From: Protula sp. h YS-2021
Lineage: Eukaryota; Annelida; Polychaeta; Sabellida; Serpulidae
DNA: 64,000 nucleotides
Assembly (NCBI GenBank): GCA_949752745.1
Contig: OX457024.1
Coordinates: 109,358,219 to 109,422,218, forward strand
Direction: 5' to 3'
Part shown: positions 58,640 to 64,000 of the stretch, piece by piece
Position numbering within the stretch: the first letter of the stretch is position 1
Layout: each line of letters opens with the position of its first letter
Position numbers and translations under genes: made by a program
The notes under the pieces: model-generated
Databases searched by the model: none
Told to the model about the DNA's origin: nothing
The model's input: the letters and a program-made list of their open reading frames with translations, nothing else

Positions 58640-59225
58640 CTCCTGTACAACGTCAAGTTTTCGGACGTATATCTAAGTTTCCAATAAAGATTAGACGTCT
58701 AAATAACGTTGCTTATCCAAGGTGGTTGCGACGAATCACAACCAAATTACAGCCAGCTTTCATGTTGCGGCTCGGTCGGGTCGACGTTGCAACCTGAAAT
58801 CGACATCGGACTTCAGGGTTGAGATTTCGCGGTCGCCCGGTCGCCCATGGCGACCAACTTTTGGCTCGGGCGACCAACTTTTTCGAGTTGGTCGCCCGAG
58901 TGGCGACTAACTTTTTTCTGAGTATTTTCAGGTAAATACTGTTGATGATTTTAAACAGCAATTTACATGAAAATGACTTTTGTATAAATTTTGCTCTCAG
59001 GGAGATTTTCACATTTGAAATAAACTTCAAATAACTACAAAGTATGGATACTTAAGACACCTATTTGTTGTTTTTTCATGTTAGGCGGGCTAGAGAAATT
59101 TTGCAAAAATTGCGCTGGGCGACTAACTTTTGTGCCGGGCGACTAACTTTTTAAAGTTGGTCGCCCTCCGGGCGACCAGAAAATCTTACGAAGTCTCAAC
59201 CCTGGGCTTACGTCGGAATGTCTAG
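58640..59225. mobile_element. CAACGTT-family MITE, copy D (interrupted)
   Basis: 58,640-58,813 and 59,205-59,225 flank the inserted MITE below. Contains GATTAGACGTCTAAATAACG and CACAACCAAATTACAG, the same blocks as copy E at 60.68/62.87-62.95 kb. Confidence 0.65.
58814..59204. mobile_element. 391-bp MITE with CAGGGTTGAG ends
   Basis: Inverted ends CAGGGTTGAGATTTC and GAAGTCTCAACCCTG. Subterminal GGGCGACCAACTTTT/GGGCGACTAACTTTT units occur in both orientations on each side. CAGGG-type ends resemble hAT elements, but the 8-bp flanks (TCGGACTT, GGCTTACG) do not match, so the superfamily is uncertain. Confidence 0.75.
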
Positions 59226-60580
59226 TAGATCATTTAATTCTCTCCCTCCCCTCCTCTCTATCCGACCTCCCCCCCTCCCCCCCCCCGCCCTCACGTCTCC
59301 GAATTGTTTGTTATACCCAACAATCCACAGTTATAAATTTCGATTAAATGTACCAAAGATTCTAATTTCAAAATATTGATCAGCCAGTCAGACTACCATC
59401 GGTAATCTAATACAGCATAGGGTGTGAACATTTTTTCAGCTGTACAAGTGAAAGCCGAGTTCAGTTATTGAGAAAATACGAGACGACAAAATCGAAAAGA
59501 TGTCTGTTTTTATTACGGAAATTACGCGACTTGGAATCTATAGCATGGCAAAGCCATCTATTTATGGAATCTATGGCATGACATGCTTGGCTGAGAGGAG
59601 GAGAATCCAATCTCCACGGCAAAATGCCATTTTTTTGTTGTACCATTTGATAGAGCAAAAAAAAAAAAAAAAGAAGAAAAAAAAAAAAAATAGAGATAAA
59701 AATAATCTTGCTTGGTTTGTTTGGCCTTTCATAGTAAGGGGTTGGGTTGGAGTCCTCGTTTGCCGGTATTGTGTTTCGAAGAGAGGGGGGGGGGTAGAAG
59801 TTTTTTTGAGGAGGGGGCGGTGATTGCAGCGCTCTCCAAGCCGCTTTTTGTGGTAATGGAGCAAAATGGTCTACAGGAAAGAGGCTAAAAAGTAGCATTT
59901 GAGACACAAGAGCTGTCAGACTGCTTACCCCTCCCCTTCTCCCGCCAACGCCCGGCCCCCACCCCCCCCCCCCCCCACCCCCGCCCCACCAGAGCCTGAT
60001 GCTGTCACTTCTACTCGGGTAGCGTAGCATTTAGAATGCCTTTATAGGCTTCAGAAACTATTCGTTTGCGTAGCAAATGAGAAGAATATTTTTTATAAAT
60101 CAAAATACAAATTTTGCAAGTGTTAAATAAAGACAAAGTGTACAGGATTTAGATAAAGACACGGAGAAAGATAGATAATGATTGACTGTTAAATGATAAG
60201 AATTCCTGAAGTATAATAAAAAAAGGACTGTAACTGATGAATAGAAACAAAAAAGGTCTGGTAGTTAAAATCAAGGAGATTCAGAAAAAAAAAACGGATT
60301 AGAAAATCGTAAATTTTTCTCTCTGAAGCTGGGAGAGATTACAGATGGTGTTTGTTTCAAATTTCCTGGCTATGCCATTAATTTTTGATTGTATTTTTTC
60401 ATGGCTGTTTTTAAAATGGTATAGAATTGTGATGTTTCGTCAGAATGGCAGTAAACAAAGCAAGTGACGAGGGTGTCGTGTGAAAATGGCAGCAATTGAA
60501 ATGGCATCATGTGAGGGTGGCACCCATTAAAACGGGTGCCATTTGAAAACTGCAGTAGTTAAACTGGTGTCGTGTCAAAA
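59226..60580. other. Non-coding; C runs and poly-A tract
   Basis: C-rich at 59,240-59,290 and 59,930-59,990, A-rich at 59,655-59,692. 60,440-60,580 repeats AATGGCA(G/A).. (GTGTCGTGTGAAAATGGCAG-like). No gene. Confidence 0.5.
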
Positions 60581-60711
60581 TGGCAACTGCAACGTTTGTA
60601 CAACTTCTATTTTCCAAAAACATTTATTAAACGTTGAATAAAGTTGTTGTTCGGTCAAGACCAAAAGCAACATTTATCAGACGTCTGTTCCGTTCTGTTT
60701 TGTCCGCTGTA

Positions 60712-61033
60712 CCGAAATGTCCGCTAATTACAAGCTGTTCCAAAATGTCCGCTAACCCCGTTCCAAAGTATCCGCTCGTTCCAAAATGTCCGCTAACCCC
60801 GTTCCAAAGTATCCGCTCGTTCCAAAGTGTCCGCTAACCCTGTTCCAAAGTATCCGCTCGTTCCATAATGTCCGCTAAACCTGTTCCAAAGTATCCGCTC
60901 GTTCCATAATGTCCGCTAAACCTGTTCCAAAGTATCCGCTCGTTCCATAATGTCCGCTAAACCTGTTCCAAAGTGTCCGCTCGTCCTGGTTTGTCCGCTA
61001 ACCCCGTTCCGTTTTATCCGCTGGTAGTGTCCG
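60712..61033. repeat. Tandem array in left arm, unit ~40 bp
   Basis: Two alternating 20-mers, GTTCCAAAGTATCCGCTC and GTTCCATAATGTCCGCTAAA with variants; 7-8 units of 40 bp. Mirrored at 62,556-62,837 with one unit less. Confidence 0.9.
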
Positions 61034-61074
61034 CTAAATCTTCAATTTTTAACCCAACCTACTTTGTCTTGTGA

Positions 61075-61275
61075 CTTTTTTGTGACTATGTAACATCATG
61101 TGACATTATGTGACATTATGTGACTTTATGTGACTCTGTGACATCATGTGACATTATGTGACTCTGGGAGATTATGTGACTATGTGACATTATGTGACTT
61201 TGTATGACTCTGTTACATCATGAGACATTATGTGACATCATGTGACTATGTGACATCATATGGCTATATGACTCT
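61075..61275. repeat. TGTGACAT(C/T)A satellite in left arm
   Basis: About 20 units of ATGTGACATT or ATGTGACTCT. Mirrored at 62,314-62,514. Confidence 0.9.
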
Positions 61276-61351
61276 GTGAGGACTATGTAATTGCTATGTC
61301 AGCATAATTAGTCTAACTATGTATGTAATTATCAGACTGTTCAATAGACCA

Positions 61352-61424
61352 GCTCTGTTAGCTCACTTGGTAGAGCAGCGGACTCGTAAGCTGAAGATCG
61401 GTGGTTCGATCCCACCTAGGGGCA
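61352..61424 (+). tRNA. tRNA-Thr(CGT)-like, left arm
   Basis: Fits the cloverleaf: acceptor GCTCTGT/TAGGGGC (five of seven pairs with wobbles), perfect D stem GCTC/GAGC with loop ACTTGGTA, anticodon loop CTCGTAA (anticodon CGT), perfect T stem GGTGG/CCACC with loop TTCGATC, discriminator A. The anticodon stem has only three pairs (GCGGA/GCTGA), so it may be a pseudogene or a SINE-type tRNA; A and B boxes are intact. Confidence 0.65.
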
Positions 61425-61559
61425 AACATAATTGTTTGTTTTCTGTTTGTTTTTTGTTTGTTTTTAACATGGCCATATTTCTATGCCTTTTTTCACTGAT
61501 AATATTTAATAAGTAATATTTCAGTGGTTCTATTACAGTAAAAACTCATACACACAAAG

Positions 61560-61700
61560 CGTAGGAATAAGTAAATTAAAGCCCTCAGAGTGTGGGAACG
61601 ATCAATAAATTTGTGCGCAAAAGACCTCAGAGCGTGAGAACGATCAATAAATTTGAGAACATCAAAGGCCTAGACCGTGCGAACGATCGATAAATTTGAG
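61560..61700. repeat. ~50-bp x 3 repeat near the centre of the foldback
   Basis: GAACGATC(A/G)ATAAATTTG recurs three times with (A/G)CCTCAGAG.GTG or similar spacers; mirrored at 61,889-62,029. Confidence 0.85.
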
Positions 61701-62164
61701 AAGGAATGGGATTTTCCCCACGCTAAGTCTAATGTTATATTTTATGTTATAGTAGTGGGAAAATGGTGGTTCGAAAGCACATTTAACAAATGTAGTTTTT
61801 GGGAAACATATGATGCATAAAATAAGTTTCCCACTACTATAACATAAAATATAACATTAGACTTAGCGTGGGGAAAATCCCATTCCTTCTCAAATTTATC
61901 GATCGTTCGCACGGTCTAGGCCTTTGATGTTCTCAAATTTATTGATCGTTCTCACGCTCTGAGGTCTTTTGCGCACAAATTTATTGATCGTTCCCACACT
62001 CTGAGGGCTTTAATTTACTTATTCCTACGCTTTGTGTGTATGAGTTTTTACTGTAATAGAACCACTGAAATATTACTTATTAAATATTATCAGTGAAAAA
62101 AGGCATAGAAATATGGCCATGTTAAAAACAAACAAAAAACAAACAGAAAACAAACAATTATGTT

Positions 62165-62237
62165 TGCCCCTAGGTGGGATCGAACCACCGATCTTCAGCT
62201 TACGAGTCCGCTGCTCTACCAAGTGAGCTAACAGAGC
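62165..62237 (-). tRNA. tRNA-Thr(CGT)-like, right arm
   Basis: Exact inverted copy of 61,352-61,424. Confidence 0.65.
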
Positions 62238-62555
62238 TGGTCTATTGAACAGTCTGATAATTACATACATAGTTAGACTAATTATGCTGACATAGCAATT
62301 ACATAGTCCTCACAGAGTCATATAGCCATATGATGTCACATAGTCACATGATGTCACATAATGTCTCATGATGTAACAGAGTCATACAAAGTCACATAAT
62401 GTCACATAGTCACATAATCTCCCAGAGTCACATAATGTCACATGATGTCACAGAGTCACATAAAGTCACATAATGTCACATAATGTCACATGATGTTACA
62501 TAGTCACAAAAAAGTCACAAGACAAAGTAGGTTGGGTTAAAAATTGAAGATTTAG

Positions 62556-62837
62556 CGGACACTACCAGCGGATAAAACGGAACGGGGTTAGCGGACAAAC
62601 CAGGACGAGCGGACACTTTGGAACAGGTTTAGCGGACATTATGGAACGAGCGGATACTTTGGAACAGGTTTAGCGGACATTATGGAACGAGCGGATACTT
62701 TGGAACAGGGTTAGCGGACACTTTGGAACGAGCGGATACTTTGGAACGGGGTTAGCGGACATTTTGGAACGAGCGGATACTTTGGAACGGGGTTAGCGGA
62801 CATTTTGGAACAGCTTGTAATTAGCGGACATTTCGGT
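62556..62837. repeat. Tandem array in right arm, unit ~40 bp
   Basis: Mirror of the left-arm array with one fewer 40-bp unit (two GGAACAGGTTTAGCGGACAT units against three). Confidence 0.9.
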
Positions 62838-63028
62838 ACAGCGGACAAAACAGAACGGAACAGATGTCTTTTCAACGTCGAAACTAACATACAAGCTTGA
62901 AAAGACGTGTTCGTGGTTTTTTGTGACCTGTCACAACCAAATTATGAATTGATCCAATGTTTCGCTTTGCTCGGGCAGACACCACAAGCTCTGATCGACG
63001 TTGGATGAACGTCGGGTGGTTTACTGGG

Positions 63029-63924
63029 TAATTTACATTTTGCTGAGTAGAGCCATAGCAACTAGAAGCAGTTGTGAACACAAGTCACTTTATTTAACTT
63101 TTTAACTGTTCACACTGATCAATTCAATTGTTTCCGTGAAATGTCAACAAATTGCAACTTCGCGTGCTTCCGTGCTGTTCGTCTGAAACACCGCAGCTAA
63201 TGTGGGTTAGCCCCTAGTTCCTGCCGTGGCTCTCCCGTCTATGTAAGGCAGCTACAGAGCTTCATGGTGAACCCCCTCATTTAGTGAATCCCGCCACAGG
63301 TTACTGAACTCAGTTTGATTTTATGGCAGTTATGTAGTTTTTGGCTAGATCGAGACATCGTGTTTTGGACGAAAATGTTTATTCGCACTGATTGGATATA
63401 TCACTCTTAACAAAGGCATTGAACACAAAGGAATTAGTTGAAAATTAAAAATTTGTTGTTTTTTTTTATAATAATTATTTTAGCTGCTAACATTGTGCAG
63501 TTTTCACTGGTGAAACTGTGCCAACTGTCGTTAGTGAAAACACAAAAAACAGAGAAGAAAAGGAGATAGCGAAGACCTCACATTGTGCTGATAAATTTGA
63601 TTGTCGCGTTGGGAAGTTCTATTTAGTGAAAGCTAAAAAACAAAACAAAAACAAAAAGAAAGAAAAAAATGTGTTGTGAATGCGAACTTGTTGACTAATT
63701 AGTGCGTCAGGAAATAACATGGCAGTCATTACTGTACCAGGAGAAACAAATAATGAAATTAAGCAGTGAGTCATTTCGGGACAGGTTTGGCTCTGCAGCT
63801 TTGAAGTCTTGGCCGTAACAATTTTTTTTCATCTTTGTGATAGCATTAATTGCTGCTGAGACGGTTCATTCATTGGGTTTTTCTTGTAAAACGGAACGGA
63901 CCATGCTGGCATGACACAAGGAAG
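63029..63924. other. Nothing recognised
   Basis: No exon or repeat signal apart from A- and T-rich tracts. Confidence 0.4.
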
Positions 63925-63990
63925 ATACGGGGAACATATGAGGAACACATGAGGAACATATGAGGAACACATGAGGAACACATCTGGAAC
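63925..63990. repeat. Minisatellite GAGGAACA(C/T)AT, about 5-6 units
   Basis: ATGAGGAACACATGAGGAAC-type units of 11 bp near the window end. Confidence 0.85.
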
Positions 63991-64000
63991 CTAGTTATAC

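Larger units (their letters stand above)
60687..62862. mobile_element. 2.18-kb foldback element carrying two tRNA-like genes
   Basis: Left arm 60,687-61,762 and right arm 61,827-62,862 are inverted copies, identical wherever I compared them, except that the right arm has one 40-bp tandem unit fewer. The spacer is 64 bp. Outer ends read GTTCCGTTCTGTTTTGTCCG and its complement. It is flanked by AGACGTCT (60,679-60,686) and AGATGTCT (62,863-62,870). Each arm holds, from the outside: a ~40-bp array, a TGTGACAT array, a tRNA-Thr-like gene, and a ~50-bp x 3 repeat. No protein is encoded. Confidence 0.85.
60581..63028. mobile_element. CAACGTT-family MITE, copy E, host of the foldback element
   Basis: Left part (about 60,581-60,686) has CAACGTTTGTACAAC and TTTATCAGACGTCT; right part (62,863-63,028) has TTTTCAACGTCG, CACAACCAAATTATG, GACGTTGG and the family terminus GTTTACTGGG. 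The two halves are separated exactly by the 60,687-62,862 insertion. The left terminus is not clear. Confidence 0.6.

Noticed and set aside
60712..61275. CRISPR-like regular repeats
   Set aside because: Units are directly adjacent with no unique spacers, in a eukaryotic mobile element.
61319..61516. 65-codon frame (and its inverted twin at 62,073-62,270)
   Set aside because: Translation of the tRNA-like gene and its flank; the identical pair only reflects the inverted arms.

Overview
This is a window of metazoan, probably invertebrate, nuclear DNA. The evidence is spliced genes with GT-AG introns, BEL/Pao and CR1-like retroelement relics, many micro- and minisatellites, MITE-like elements, and tRNA-like and 5S-like Pol III sequences. 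It is AT-rich and gene-poor. The species cannot be named from the sequence. Most open frames are chance or repeat-derived.

Layout. 1-9 kb: an unclassified interspersed repeat (called R1 here), then two decayed BEL/Pao copies lying head to head, one split by a MITE with C-rich/G-rich ends. 9.4-10.9 kb: a non-coding block between (TA)n tracts with an iterated GGAGACC motif. 11.0-17.2 kb: the 3' part of an asteroid-type XPG/FEN-family gene on the + strand, with eight phase-checked exons; two of its exon/intron borders have expanded into ~65-bp minisatellites. 18.4-20.5 kb: a third BEL/Pao relic (integrase) split by a ~1.2-kb insertion. 21.8-28.8 kb: two more R1 copies around a degenerate segmental duplicate. 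28.9-31.9 kb: a nearly complete gene for a secreted, probably GPI-anchored, Ly6/uPAR (three-finger) protein. 35.4-36.9 kb: a tandem copy of its last three exons with intact frames but no visible 5' exons of its own.

43.9-45.9 kb, minus strand: a single-exon gene with a PC4/SUB1 domain and, upstream, two small unrecognised coding fragments, one behind a TATA box plus CRE. 46.2-48.3 kb: a CR1-like LINE relic. 52-63 kb: a mosaic of one MITE family (CCCAGTAAAC ends, rich in CAACGTT/GACGTC), a nested MITE with hAT-like ends, 5S-rRNA-derived repeats and long poly-C/poly-G tracts.

The most striking object is at 60,687-62,862: a 2.18-kb foldback element with two ~1.05-kb near-identical inverted arms, each carrying a tRNA-Thr(CGT)-like gene and two tandem arrays. 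It is flanked by a near-perfect 8-bp direct repeat and sits inside a copy of the CAACGTT MITE. The genes do not form a pathway; the shared theme is repeat-driven remodelling of genes (duplicated exon cassettes, splice-border minisatellites, nested insertions).
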